Counted from the first letter of the stretch, positions 27,817-37,367 are shown. The stretch is 64,000 bases of DNA from an uncultured Amphritea sp. (GCF_937127095.1 NZ_CAKZLP010000060.1:144788-208787); one strand, 5' to 3'. Numbers and translations: made by a program. Notes: generated by a model from the sequence alone, not told the origin.

Positions 27817-28287
27817 ATGAAGTACTCGCTGATATTTGTCCTGGCCTTACTGGCCGGCTGCAGTAGCTTAATGAACCAGCCAGAATACAAACTGCCAGGC
27901 AACCTCACTGATCAGGAGATTCATCCGCTCAGCTGTAATCAATTTGATCTCTGCAGCGCGTTGTATGTTAACTATGATCGCCCAAAAACCCTGAAAGTTG
28001 CTGTCAGCGGAGCCTATCATCAAATTAGCGGTGCAACGCTGTGGATTGACAATAAAGCCTATCCGCTTACACCAGCCATCAGCTACACCCGTAATGGTTT
28101 AACTGAATCCGCCAAGCGTATCTCCATGCGCCCATTCATCTCCGAAACACCACTGAAAGCGGTGTTAAATGGGGCGATGAAAGTCAGTCTGGAAACCAAT
28201 CAGCAAAGCTTTAGCTTCAACACCATCATGAAAGATGAAGGCTTTGTTCACCCTGAGTGGCGCGCTCTGCTGGCGGGTTTTAACTAA
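27817..28287 (+). CDS. Putative lipoprotein, tandem paralogue 2
   Basis: The 156-residue protein starts MKYSLIFVLALLAGCSSL with lipobox L-A-G-C. It shares with the preceding gene the paired Cys (LSCNQFDLCSAL), the core VAVSGAYHQISGATLWIDN with YPL after it, and the C-terminal HPEWRALL. The two are diverged paralogues encoded in tandem 160 bp apart. They are envelope proteins of unknown function, and I recognise no domain. Confidence 0.65.
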   Translation: MKYSLIFVLALLAGCSSLMNQPEYKLPGNLTDQEIHPLSCNQFDLCSALYVNYDRPKTLKVAVSGAYHQISGATLWIDNKAYPLTPAISYTRNGLTESAKRISMRPFISETPLKAVLNGAMKVSLETNQQSFSFNTIMKDEGFVHPEWRALLAGFN

Positions 28288-28304
28288 TATCTGACGGGTT
28301 ATCT

Positions 28305-28334
28305 GAGCTCTGGCTGGATTTACTGCCAGCGCTC
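28305..28334. other. Hairpin between convergent genes
   Basis: GAGCTCTGGC (28305-28314) pairs with GCCAGCGCTC (28325-28334) at nine of ten positions with a 10-nt loop. No T-run follows on either strand. It may act as a weak terminator between the lipoprotein gene and the convergent glycosyltransferase gene. Confidence 0.45.
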
Positions 28335-28404
28335 AGGCCAGTGCAGCGTAGGCTGGGCTGCTCTTGCCTGACAAACAGGCATCCTGCTCAAAACCTCTCT
28401 TAAG

Positions 28405-29496
28405 TCATGCAGTGGTACTCTCAACGCGCTGCAATAATCGCTCATACTGAGTAGCCATATTACCCCAGCTTAATGTTGATATATCCGGTGCAGGAGTGCA
28501 TTGGCCTGCTTGCTTCATTTGCGCATAATGCACAACGGCTTCGACCAGGCTTTCACTCTCCCCCTCTCCGCTGGTATAACAGCAATCCGCAGGGAAAAGT
28601 TCGGTATACGCCAGTCGGTTTGGTACCAATGGCATTGCTCCTGCCGCCACCCCTTCCAGTACCGCAATCCCTTGAAAGTCATGCAGTGCTGTTGAAAGAA
28701 CAATATCAGCCTGTTGCAGCAGTCGTCGGTATTCGTCTACGGACTCGACAAATCCCATACATCCCGCCCGACCTTCCAGTAATGGCTTTAACTGACGCAA
28801 CGGTTCAGGCACATTACGAAATTGCTGACCGACAACATCCAATCTGAAATCAACACCTGCATTACACAGCCCCTCTACAGCACTGAGCAACTGCTGAGGT
28901 CCTTTATCAAACTCCCAGCGGTGATTCCAGACCAGGCGCACAGCCCCCGACTGGGGCTTATGAGGCAGATATGCACTCTGAGGCAGCGGCACCTGAAGCA
29001 CCGATGACCGCTGCTCCAGCCGTTCAACCACCCCCGCGGGCACCTGATCCGGCAGCTTTTTCAGCAACTCACGGCAGCCTGTAAGAAAAGTCATGCGGTT
29101 ATAGGCGGTATTAAAACAGATATGGTCCGCTGCCAGCGCCGTATACAGGTTCAGAATTTTCGGCTCAACATTGCCATACTCCCGACCGGACTCCGGGTAG
29201 GCAAACTGATTTTCGTGAAAATAAACCAGCGTTGGAATGCTGGCCAGATGGGGCACAAACCCCCTCAGAGCAGAGAGATCCGTCATTGAAGTGGCAATCA
29301 CCAGATCGTAGTGTTTCTCCAGCGTCTCTCTTTCGTTGAATGCCCAACTCAGACTATTACCGCGTATCCGCCAGGAGAAATATCGGGGCGGCAGAGTCAT
29401 CACCGTCCACTGATGCTCGCTTAGATTTTCGACCAGACCTTTATGCCAATAAGCGTGACTGGCGGCATCATAGGCAGAAAGCAGAAGAATTTTCAC
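28405..29496 (-). CDS. Glycosyltransferase related to tRNA-queuosine mannosyltransferase (DUF3524/GTDC1 type)
   Basis: The protein of 363 residues starts MKILLLSAYDAASHAYWHKG. It continues with WTVMTLPPRYFSWRIRGNSL, the characteristic N-terminal DUF3524 region of GTDC1-type proteins. The C-terminal half is a GT4-like fold (VWNHRWEFDKGPQQLL, ADIVLSTALHDFQGIAVLEG, AGAMPLVPNRLAYTELFP). The eukaryotic relative mannosylates queuosine in tRNA-Asp; bacterial members are assigned the same activity by similarity only. It is six bases downstream of a Sel1-SPOR gene in the same direction, so it is probably the last gene of that operon. Confidence 0.8.
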   Translation of the reverse strand: MKILLLSAYDAASHAYWHKGLVENLSEHQWTVMTLPPRYFSWRIRGNSLSWAFNERETLEKHYDLVIATSMTDLSALRGFVPHLASIPTLVYFHENQFAYPESGREYGNVEPKILNLYTALAADHICFNTAYNRMTFLTGCRELLKKLPDQVPAGVVERLEQRSSVLQVPLPQSAYLPHKPQSGAVRLVWNHRWEFDKGPQQLLSAVEGLCNAGVDFRLDVVGQQFRNVPEPLRQLKPLLEGRAGCMGFVESVDEYRRLLQQADIVLSTALHDFQGIAVLEGVAAGAMPLVPNRLAYTELFPADCCYTSGEGESESLVEAVVHYAQMKQAGQCTPAPDISTLSWGNMATQYERLLQRVESTTA

Positions 29497-29502
29497 AGGC
29501 GA

Positions 29503-30735
29503 TTAGTGTTTATACAAAGAGCCATAACTACGTACCCAGGCATCGTCTGCCAGAGCAGCAGGAAGCTGTGATTTGAGTGCCCGCTGGGCATCAGCTTTAT
29601 CGCCAAAATTATCCTGTAGTAAAACCACAAAGTCATTGGAAGCAAGGTTAACGGTATGTGCAGCTCTCTGTAAGCTGTATTCGCTAATAAAGCGCATCAC
29701 AGCCTCTTCGCTTGTTAACCTGGCAAGTTGTACTGCAAACCGTTCGGGGGGTTGCGCCTTTAGCCAGTTGATATCCATCAGCGATGCTTCAGCACTGCTC
29801 TGAATATCTGCACGGTTATTCAGGGTGTCCGGATCGGCAACGGGAGTCTGAATACTGATTGCCGTTGTATCTACGCGTTGCAGATTGATATCTGACTGTT
29901 GCAGATCCACTAAAATCTTTTCATACAGCAATCGGGTCTTATGATTACCCCACTCAATACTGGCATCGGCTAAAGCCAGCGCCTGAAACAGATCCCGGGA
30001 CACCCCCTGACCTTCAGAGTAAACCAGCGCGAGATTATGGGCTGCATAAGCATTTCCGGCAGAAACTGCCTGGTTATACCAATAAACAGCCGTGCGAGGG
30101 TCAAAGTCAATCAGCAGCACTCCCAATGCCAGCTGCGCTTTATCATTTCCCGAAACAGCAGACTGCTCGATCCAGCGGCGGGCGGCAACCGGATCTTTTT
30201 CCACCCCCTCACCTTGTAGCACCATCAGCCCGGTTTTTAACTGACTATCAGACAGCCCGGACTCTGCTGAGCGTTGAAACAGAGCAAATGCCTGGGTGAT
30301 ATCTTTTTCAACACCTTCGCCCTTCTCATACAGCATTGCAAGATTCCGCATCGCCTTCGGATTACCGAGCTCTGCAGACTGTCGGTAGTATTTAAGGCTC
30401 TGTTGCAGATCAACAGCAGTGCCTTTGCCTTGTTGATAGGCTATCGCAAGATTGTAAGCCGCTTCAGCTTGATTACCGGCAGCGGAGATGGTCAGCCACT
30501 CAAGCACTTTTTCCCAATCGGGCTCACCACCATTGACCCCCAGAGCATACAGACGAGCGAGAATAAAGGCGGCCTGCGGATCACCCACCTGAGCCAACGG
30601 AAGGCAGCTGTCATAGGCTTGCACCACTTTACCTTCGCGGTATGCTTGCTGACACTGCTGCATATCCGCTGCATTGACTGCGCTGGCCAACAGCGCAATA
30701 GCCGCGGCAATAATTAGCCTTAACCTCTGAAACAT
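29503..30735 (-). CDS. Sel1-repeat protein with C-terminal SPOR-like domain, paralogue C
   Basis: The 410-residue exported protein has a signal peptide (about 1-23, ending VNA). Sel1-type repeats span about 55-255, for example YNLAIAYQQGKGTAVDLQQS and MRNLAMLYEKGEGVEKDITQ. A C-terminal SPOR-like domain spans about 320-410 (WLKAQPPERFAVQLARLTSE to WVRSYGSLYKH). SPOR domains bind denuded peptidoglycan at division sites. It is the third of three tandem paralogues and precedes the glycosyltransferase. Confidence 0.8.
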   Translation of the reverse strand: MFQRLRLIIAAAIALLASAVNAADMQQCQQAYREGKVVQAYDSCLPLAQVGDPQAAFILARLYALGVNGGEPDWEKVLEWLTISAAGNQAEAAYNLAIAYQQGKGTAVDLQQSLKYYRQSAELGNPKAMRNLAMLYEKGEGVEKDITQAFALFQRSAESGLSDSQLKTGLMVLQGEGVEKDPVAARRWIEQSAVSGNDKAQLALGVLLIDFDPRTAVYWYNQAVSAGNAYAAHNLALVYSEGQGVSRDLFQALALADASIEWGNHKTRLLYEKILVDLQQSDINLQRVDTTAISIQTPVADPDTLNNRADIQSSAEASLMDINWLKAQPPERFAVQLARLTSEEAVMRFISEYSLQRAAHTVNLASNDFVVLLQDNFGDKADAQRALKSQLPAALADDAWVRSYGSLYKH

Positions 30736-30813
30736 TATTAATCCTTTAATCCTATCAGATCTGTTTTTAATTCAACCTTTTTACAGATTGTCATAACACC
30801 CCGATACCAGAGT

Positions 30814-32010
30814 TTAATTAACTGGCATATACGCACCCAGAATGGCCCGATACGTCCGATACCAGACCATCCCGGATAGCCTGTCAGGAAGATTTTCTGC
30901 AGCGATGGCCCTGGCACCACTTAACGAAGCACTGGATTCTGCATAAAGCACCACATACATGTTCCCGGCAGCCGTTACCGCTCTGAAGTAGTTGGCTTTG
31001 CCTTCCAGTTGATTATTTTTAAGAAAAGATTTAACCGACGCTTCATCACTCAGCTGTATCAATTGCAATACATAGTGACTCTCAGGCTGTGACCTTAGCC
31101 AGTCAAAATCATGTAAACCGATCTCTGTTGTAGCCTCTGTTTTAACCGGCACTACAACATCAATCGCTGCATCAGTTTCTGCAGTTGCCGTGTGCTCAGG
31201 CAATTGAGCCGGAACAGGCACAGCAATGGATTGCAACGCTTCAGCGGCAACAGACTGAGACGCTATTTTATGGGACTCCTCTATGGCTATCTGCTGCCGA
31301 AGGCTTTCCGCCAGGTCAACAGCCGGCTCAGACCCCAGGCGCACACTCTCCGAAGCGTGGTGCAGTGCCTTGTCCAGATCCATAACCACGCCATCAGGGG
31401 GCTCACGATAGAGCAACGCAAGCTGATAGTGGGCATAACTGCTGCCCTGCTGAGCGGCAAGCTGGAACAATGTCATGGCCTGTTGCGGATCACTGGATTT
31501 AAGCAGTGCCGCCAGGGTAATCCGGGCACTCTGATCGCCTTTATCTGCAGCGATGGTCAGCCAGTGACGGGCCTGCGACAGATTCTGCTCAGTCCCCGCT
31601 CCTTTAAGGTAATTGATGCCGGTTTTTAACTGGCTGGCGAGATGCTCTTGTTCCGCTCCTTTCAAATACCAGTGAAAGGCAAGCGGCAGATCCTGCGGCA
31701 CAACATCGCCACGTTCATAGAGCGTAGCCAGATTGTAACAGGCAGGACCGTAACCCTGATCAGCTGAACGAGTCAGCCACCTCAATGCCTGCTGCAGATC
31801 GGCCGTGCCGCCATTAACGCCCTGACTATAAAGACTGGAGAGAATAAAACTGGACTCGCCGTCCCCCTGTTCTGCCAATGGCAGACAGGTCTGCAGCGCG
31901 GCTTGGTTTTGCTTATTCTGATAGAGAGAGCGACAACTCTGGTCTTCCGCATAAACAACTGAAGACCAGAGAAGAAAAGCACTTAACAGGTAAAAAACAG
32001 TTCGGGCCAT
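30814..32010 (-). CDS. Sel1-repeat protein with C-terminal SPOR-like domain, paralogue B
   Basis: The 398-residue protein has a signal peptide (ending VYA) and Sel1 repeats at about 50-225 (FILSSLYSQGVNGGTADLQQ, YNLATLYERGDVVPQDLPLA, YQLALLYREPPDG). A low-complexity Ala/Glu/Thr linker and a SPOR-like C-terminus follow (WLRSQPESHYVLQLIQLSDE to WYRTYRAILGAYMP). The WYRTYRAI-type ending resembles division proteins of the DamX class. It lies between paralogues A and C on the same strand. Confidence 0.8.
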   Translation of the reverse strand: MARTVFYLLSAFLLWSSVVYAEDQSCRSLYQNKQNQAALQTCLPLAEQGDGESSFILSSLYSQGVNGGTADLQQALRWLTRSADQGYGPACYNLATLYERGDVVPQDLPLAFHWYLKGAEQEHLASQLKTGINYLKGAGTEQNLSQARHWLTIAADKGDQSARITLAALLKSSDPQQAMTLFQLAAQQGSSYAHYQLALLYREPPDGVVMDLDKALHHASESVRLGSEPAVDLAESLRQQIAIEESHKIASQSVAAEALQSIAVPVPAQLPEHTATAETDAAIDVVVPVKTEATTEIGLHDFDWLRSQPESHYVLQLIQLSDEASVKSFLKNNQLEGKANYFRAVTAAGNMYVVLYAESSASLSGARAIAAENLPDRLSGMVWYRTYRAILGAYMPVN

Positions 32011-32102
32011 ATAACGTCCGTACCAGCAGTTTCAAAGTTATCGTGAGCAAACAGGGGAACTAGCCGGGAGATCCACACCCTCCGTACCTGATCCTCGTTT
32101 TA

Positions 32103-33587
32103 TCAGGACTCTGGTGGCAGGTACAACTCCTGTAAGCGTCTGTATTTTCGCACCCAGTGGCTTTTACGGGCAGATTCAGGAATCTCAGCGAGCGCCGCCG
32201 TTGCCTCAGGTATGGTTTTGTAATCACCATAGATGAGCACGTAGAACAGACCCGCTTCACGCTGCGTACGAAAATATCTGACGCTGTCCGGCAGGTTATG
32301 CTTTTTAATATAATTAAGAATCCCGACTTCATCGGTGCCATACAGAAGCTGAATAGTAAAATCAGGTGGAAACTTATCCATCACCCAGCCATCAGGCAGG
32401 GCATAGGGGTTATCCGGCTGCCATAGTGGCTGCTCGGGCTGAGCATCCTTCGACTGCAGATCGTCAGACTGCCTATCCTCAGATACTGACGCAGTCTCTG
32501 CTTCAGACGCTTGTGTTGCTACAACCGCCGATGTCTCAGTAACATCAGCTGGAGCCGCTGGCACATCTGTCTGGGTCTGAGGCAACACGCCTTCAACGGC
32601 AAGGGTAGCCAACAGCAACTGCTGCTCACCGGAACCATTATCAGGGATGGACTCCCGGATCTGGCGTGTCAGCTGTTGCTTCTCTGCCTGCAGTTCAACC
32701 ACTTTCTGCTGTTCGGTTTCAAGCCGGATCAGGTTTAACAAAGCAGCCGCTTCACTATTCCCAGCGTCCACCGCCTGCTGTGCTAACTCAGCAGCTTTAT
32801 TATGGTCGGCTTCAACACCCTGACCGGCATAGTAGACCAGTGCCAGATTTTGCAGCGCCAGACTGTTGCCCTGCTTCGCCGAACGTTGATACCAGCTGAG
32901 GCTTTCCTGCGGATCAATTTCAGCCAGCATCACCCCCATTGCCACCTGGGCGTTTGCATTTTCTGCTTCAGCGGCTTTCCGAATCCAGTGCTGGGCTGAT
33001 GCACGGTTTGCGCTCACCCCTCGCCCTTCAAGTAGCATGGTCCCCACCTTCAGCTGAGCCCCAACCAATCCCTGTTGGGCCGCTTTCAGATACCACTGAT
33101 AAGCCTTTGACTGGTCTTTCTCTCCCGCTGCTCCGGTTTCAAACATCGCGCCGAGCAGCTTTTGTGCCTTCGCATGTTGTGCCAGTGCTGCCTGCTGATA
33201 CCAGTGACGCGCCTTACTATTACTCTGACCAACACCTTGGCCCAGTTGGTAAGCAAGGCCAAGACGATAGGCAGACTCAGGGTGGCCTTTTTCGGCAGCA
33301 ACCTGATCCCAGAATAACCCTCGCTGATCATCCTCAACGGTCCCGAGCGCCTGATAGTACATCGTCGCCAACAGGAAAGCGGCCTTAGCATCACCCAGTT
33401 CAGCAAATTCCTGACACTGGCTGCGGGCGCTCTGATACTCAGCTGAAGAGAAAAGTTGATAGCACTCGCCGTTGTTTTGATCCGCAGCTGATGATACAGA
33501 GGAAAAAAGCAGCGCAGAACTCACGCCAAGGAGTGTCGGTAAACGAAAAACCAGATTCAATCGTGTTGACTTCGATCTTATTAACAT
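32103..33587 (-). CDS. Sel1-repeat protein with C-terminal SPOR-like domain, paralogue A
   Basis: This 494-residue protein has a signal peptide (ending VSSA) and at least six Sel1 repeats at about 50-265 (LATMYYQALGTVEDDQRG, YRLGLAYQLGQGVGQSNSKA, LQNLALVYYAGQGVEADHNK). A coiled-coil stretch (about 270-310) and an acidic linker follow. The SPOR-like domain spans about 405-494 (FPPDFTIQLLYGTDEVG to WVRKYRRLQELYLPPES). It is the first and longest of the three paralogues. Envelope or division-site function is inferred from SPOR. Confidence 0.8.
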   Translation of the reverse strand: MLIRSKSTRLNLVFRLPTLLGVSSALLFSSVSSAADQNNGECYQLFSSAEYQSARSQCQEFAELGDAKAAFLLATMYYQALGTVEDDQRGLFWDQVAAEKGHPESAYRLGLAYQLGQGVGQSNSKARHWYQQAALAQHAKAQKLLGAMFETGAAGEKDQSKAYQWYLKAAQQGLVGAQLKVGTMLLEGRGVSANRASAQHWIRKAAEAENANAQVAMGVMLAEIDPQESLSWYQRSAKQGNSLALQNLALVYYAGQGVEADHNKAAELAQQAVDAGNSEAAALLNLIRLETEQQKVVELQAEKQQLTRQIRESIPDNGSGEQQLLLATLAVEGVLPQTQTDVPAAPADVTETSAVVATQASEAETASVSEDRQSDDLQSKDAQPEQPLWQPDNPYALPDGWVMDKFPPDFTIQLLYGTDEVGILNYIKKHNLPDSVRYFRTQREAGLFYVLIYGDYKTIPEATAALAEIPESARKSHWVRKYRRLQELYLPPES

Positions 33588-33877
33588 AGTCCCTACCGCA
33601 AGTCCGAAGAGTCTTGTTTACAAGCCTCTTCATAGCATTTGTACTGCCTAGCTCCCCCCCGGAGTTAAGCAGAAAACTGGCGACCATAACAATCCACTGT
33701 TAGGAGCCATGTATAAAGCCAGCCTTTATCTTACAGACAGCACCATCACAAAGAAACTCAACCAAAGCAAAAATGGCACCTGTATAGCAAAGCACAGGGA
33801 GCAAGCGCTCAGACAGACAATTTAGCAAATTGTCACCGCGGGAATAAGTGATATTGCTCACTATTTATGTGAAAAAC
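33588..33877. other. Gene-free interval upstream of the Sel1-SPOR operon
   Basis: I see no coding region here. It should hold the promoter of the three-gene Sel1-SPOR operon, but no motif stands out clearly enough to name. Confidence 0.5.
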
Positions 33878-33904
33878 GAAAAAAACCGGCCAGAAGGCCG
33901 GTTT
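33878..33904 (-). terminator. Terminator of the TRAP transporter operon
   Basis: AAACCGGCC (33883-33891) and GGCCGGTTT (33896-33904) form a perfect 9-bp stem with a 4-nt loop. It is followed on the minus strand by TTTTTTTC, 20 bp after the permease stop. Confidence 0.93.
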
Positions 33905-33923
33905 CGGGATCAGCAAAGCAGAA

Positions 33924-36074
33924 TTAACCGGTTACCGTTGCTCCACTGAGCTGAGTATCTCGTTTAGATCGACTATAGATAAACAGTGCCAGAAAAACCG
34001 CCAGTGCAAGACTACTGATCCACCACTGACCATGGGGCCAGAGCATCAGCACACCCGCCGCACCGGACACCAGTCGCAGCAGAATATTCAGCGGGCTTTC
34101 CAGGTATCCCTCCATGAACCCCACCAGCGCATAAATACCAAATATCGAGAAGAAGAAGATACTCAGCACCTCAGCGGTCGTGCCACCAATGAAGTTGGTA
34201 TAGGCAAACAGCAGTGGCACGATATAAAGCCCCTTAGCAATCTTCCAGGCGGTAAAGCCGGTCGCCATCGGCGGTGTTTTGGCAATGGCCGCAGCAGCAA
34301 ACGCGGTCAGACACACCGGCGGAGTGACGTTAGAGTCCTGTGACAACCAGAAGATGATCATATGGGCAGACAGCAGAATCATCGCCAGCTGCGCCGGATC
34401 AATCGCCTGCTCCAGCAGCTGACCTTTAAAGTCACCGGGCACCAGCGCCAGCAACTGCTGGGCATCCATTTTACTCATCGGCTCTGCCAGCAAGGCAGCC
34501 TTATCGGCATCCACCAGCAGGAAGATCGTGCGGGCCACTTCTGGCAGTGTGCCGTTGACCATCATATCTACCAGCTGCATCTCCGCGATCAGGTTATACA
34601 GTGCAGGGGCTGACAGTGTTGCCAAAACAATATAGGCCGCGGTGACCGGCAGTCCCATACCCAGAATCAACGATGCCAGCGCCACCAGCAACAGTGTAAT
34701 CAGCAAACTGCCACCGGCCCATTCGGCCACCATCAGGGAGAAGGTGTTACCGATACCGGTCATCGCTACTACGTTAACCACCAGGCCCACAGCGATAAGC
34801 AACATCGCCGTGGTCGCCATATTTTTAGAGCCTTGGGCCAGTGCATCGAAGACATCCCGGAAACCCATCGGATGTTTCGACAACCAGGAAGACACAACAA
34901 CCGAAATAATGGAGATACCGGCGGCATAAGTCGGCGTAAAACCGTAGATCAGCAGGCTGACCAGGACCACCAGCGGCAACAGATAGTGCCAGCCATCACG
35001 AAACACCTCACCCACAGGACGGGAATCCAGTTCGACCGCCTGGGCCTGACTTCGCATCGCTTCAACCCGAACAAAAAAGCCCACCGAGAGGAAGTACAGC
35101 AGTGCCGGCAATGCCGCCACGGAGATAACATCCACATAGGGGATCTGAGTATAGGACGCCATAATAAACGCCCCGGCCCCCATCACCGGCGGCATCAACT
35201 GCCCACCGGTCGAGGCCGCCGCTTCCACACCGGCGGCGAAACGGGCTGGAAAACCCGCTTTCTGCATCAGAGGAATGGTGATGACTCCGGTGGATACGGT
35301 ATTCGCTACAGATGAACCAGACACCGAACCCATCAGGCCAGAACCCAGCACCGCCACGAAACCGGGGCCACCGACCATCCGCCCCGCCGCACAGCGGGAC
35401 AGCTCTATAATAAAATCGCCGGCACCGGACTTCACCAGAAAGGCACCGAACAGAATAAACATGAACACATAGGTCCAGGAGATCCGGGCGATCTGCCCAA
35501 ACATCCCTTCGGAAGAGAAATAACTGCGATACAACAGGGTTTCCAGACTCAGGCCGGGAAAACCAAAGATCCCGCCGACATACTGTCCCCACCAGAAAAC
35601 ATAGGTCAGGGCGACAATAATCATGCAGGGAATAAACCAGCCGGTGGTACGGCGGGCCATCTCCAGCGCGATAAAGATAGCGCAGAGCGAGAACACCCAG
35701 TCAAGATCATCAAACTTTACCCCTCGGGCATAGAGGGCATCTTCAAAGCCGATCAGGTAGAGGGTACAAAGAATCGCTGCACAGCCTAGGAGAATATCAA
35801 GAATCAACGTGATACGACGACCCGCCGCCGTATGACTGCGCATCATCGGCACCATCAGCGCACACAGCATGGCAAAGCCGCCAAAATGGATGGCAGACAC
35901 CCACAATTCAGAGACAGTACTGAGGGTATTAAAGTAGATATGTGCCAGGGCAAATATAACACCGACCCAGTAGATAAAGCGGCCTGTCAGCGATTGTTCC
36001 GGGCGCTGTAATAGCTCCAGGCTCTTCAGCTTGGCAGCTACTTCCTCATCGGTATTAGTATCAAGAGAACTCAT
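33924..36074 (-). CDS. TRAP transporter fused 4TM/12TM permease (TAXI type)
   Basis: The 716-residue polytopic protein joins a small DctQ-like part (about 35-170) to a large DctM-like part. The DctM part includes the conserved block GSVSGSSVANTVSTGVITIP and the AASTGGQLMPPVMGAGAFIM segment. Such fusions pair with TAXI binding proteins in secondary uptake of organic acids or amino acids driven by ion gradients. The ATG at 36074 (MSSLDTN) is preferred; the frame is open from 36107. It lies downstream of the TAXI protein gene in one operon. Confidence 0.92.
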   Translation of the reverse strand: MSSLDTNTDEEVAAKLKSLELLQRPEQSLTGRFIYWVGVIFALAHIYFNTLSTVSELWVSAIHFGGFAMLCALMVPMMRSHTAAGRRITLILDILLGCAAILCTLYLIGFEDALYARGVKFDDLDWVFSLCAIFIALEMARRTTGWFIPCMIIVALTYVFWWGQYVGGIFGFPGLSLETLLYRSYFSSEGMFGQIARISWTYVFMFILFGAFLVKSGAGDFIIELSRCAAGRMVGGPGFVAVLGSGLMGSVSGSSVANTVSTGVITIPLMQKAGFPARFAAGVEAAASTGGQLMPPVMGAGAFIMASYTQIPYVDVISVAALPALLYFLSVGFFVRVEAMRSQAQAVELDSRPVGEVFRDGWHYLLPLVVLVSLLIYGFTPTYAAGISIISVVVSSWLSKHPMGFRDVFDALAQGSKNMATTAMLLIAVGLVVNVVAMTGIGNTFSLMVAEWAGGSLLITLLLVALASLILGMGLPVTAAYIVLATLSAPALYNLIAEMQLVDMMVNGTLPEVARTIFLLVDADKAALLAEPMSKMDAQQLLALVPGDFKGQLLEQAIDPAQLAMILLSAHMIIFWLSQDSNVTPPVCLTAFAAAAIAKTPPMATGFTAWKIAKGLYIVPLLFAYTNFIGGTTAEVLSIFFFSIFGIYALVGFMEGYLESPLNILLRLVSGAAGVLMLWPHGQWWISSLALAVFLALFIYSRSKRDTQLSGATVTG

Positions 36075-36169
36075 AGCGGTATTCCGTTGACGGTAGACGT
36101 AAAACATAAGATAGCGGGGGCGTTAACGGCCCCCGCTAGATCACTGAACTGATCGATTAAAGGGCCAGA

Positions 36170-37198
36170 TTACTCAGCAATAAGATGCTCAGGAATCGTC
36201 AGACCCGCTTCTTTGTAGTAACGGGCAGCACCTGGATGCAGCGGCAGTGGCAAACCTTCAATCGCCTTTTCCAGGGCCATCGCTTTGGTTGCCTTATGGA
36301 TACCGTTCAGGAACGGCAGGTTTTCATAGATGGTTTTGGTCAGCATATAGACATCTTCTTCTGACACATCATCACGAACCGCCAGGAAGTTAGGCTGTGC
36401 CATGGTGTTGATATCTTTAACCTGACCTGGATAGGTGTTCGCCGGAATCACAAACCGGGTCCACAACTTGTAGTTACCGTTGGCTTTTTTGATCTGCTCA
36501 TCGGTAAAATCCAGTACCGTCATATCACTGCCCAGCGATGCATACGCCCGGGTAATCGCCGACGTTGGCACACCTGATGGAATGTTCATCCCTTCGATAG
36601 TACCGTTCTGCAGCGCATCCGCACTTGGGCCATAGCCCATATATGCCATATCCAGGCTATCCGCTTTCACCCCTAAACCCTTGAGGATCTGCAACCCGGA
36701 CCCTTCAGTACCTGAGTTTTTCTTACCGATGGAGAATTTCTTACCATCCAGCGCGTTCAGATCGTCGACCGTGCCGGTTTTTGCCAGATCAGATTTGACC
36801 ACAAACTGCTCAACGTTCTGCCATAACATCGAAACAGAGCGGAGGTTCTTCTTCGGACCGGTAGCGGCAAATGCGCCCTCACCGCTCCAGGCCCATGCGC
36901 CATAGAGGCCCTGCAGAATAGAAAACTGCGCTTCATTTTCATTCATCAGCTTGATGTTCTCACCGGAACCCGCTGAGTTAATCGCCGACAATGACACATT
37001 ATATTTCGGTTCAAGCTTCACTTTCGTCAGGGTTGCCAGCGCAACACCCACCGGATAGTAGGTTCCACCGGTAGAGGCAGTCGCCAGAATATAGGAGCGA
37101 TTCTCTTCAGCCTGTGCAATGGATACGCCACCCAATGCAGCACTCAGTGTGACCGCAAGGCCCAGGCCTTTAATCAGAGTTCGTTTACTACTTTGCAT
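36170..37198 (-). CDS. TAXI-family TRAP transporter solute-binding protein
   Basis: The protein has a signal peptide (MQSSKRTLIKGLGLAVTLSA, cleavage near IAQA/EE). TAXI hallmarks follow: ILATASTGGTYYPVG near the mature start, and FSIGKKNSGTEGSGLQIL and MAYMGYGPSADALQNGTIEG in the middle. It captures the substrate (unknown here) in the periplasm for the fused permease. The start is the ATG at 37198 with AAGGAAG upstream. A consensus sigma-54 promoter lies 47-62 bp upstream, so expression should depend on the adjacent DctD-like activator. Confidence 0.92.
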   Translation of the reverse strand: MQSSKRTLIKGLGLAVTLSAALGGVSIAQAEENRSYILATASTGGTYYPVGVALATLTKVKLEPKYNVSLSAINSAGSGENIKLMNENEAQFSILQGLYGAWAWSGEGAFAATGPKKNLRSVSMLWQNVEQFVVKSDLAKTGTVDDLNALDGKKFSIGKKNSGTEGSGLQILKGLGVKADSLDMAYMGYGPSADALQNGTIEGMNIPSGVPTSAITRAYASLGSDMTVLDFTDEQIKKANGNYKLWTRFVIPANTYPGQVKDINTMAQPNFLAVRDDVSEEDVYMLTKTIYENLPFLNGIHKATKAMALEKAIEGLPLPLHPGAARYYKEAGLTIPEHLIAE

Positions 37199-37244
37199 GT
37201 TAGCTTCCTTCTCTCGGGATTTATTGTTAGTTTCCATCTTATAT

Positions 37245-37260
37245 AGCAATGCCAGTGCCA
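37245..37260 (-). promoter_or_regulatory. Sigma-54 (RpoN) promoter of the TRAP operon
   Basis: Read on the minus strand the sequence is TGGCACTGGCATTGCT, an exact match to the TGGCAC-N5-TTGCW consensus with ten bases between the GG and GC elements. It predicts a start site near 37235 and a leader of about 37 nt. Confidence 0.9.
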
Positions 37261-37284
37261 AGCCTGATAAAAAATCACAACCCT

Positions 37285-37309
37285 ATGATAAATAAACATT
37301 ATTTATCAT
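37285..37309. repeat. Perfect AT-rich inverted repeat in the TRAP promoter region
   Basis: ATGATAAATAA (37285-37295) and TTATTTATCAT (37299-37309) are perfect 11-bp arms separated by ACA. The centre is about 62 bp upstream of the predicted sigma-54 start site, between promoter and enhancer sites. It could bind a further regulator or help DNA bending. Confidence 0.6.
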
Positions 37310-37367
37310 ATCTGTCATGCTACAACAGGCGGTATAAGCAAAAAGCTGCCGATAGCCAGGCCAACAC

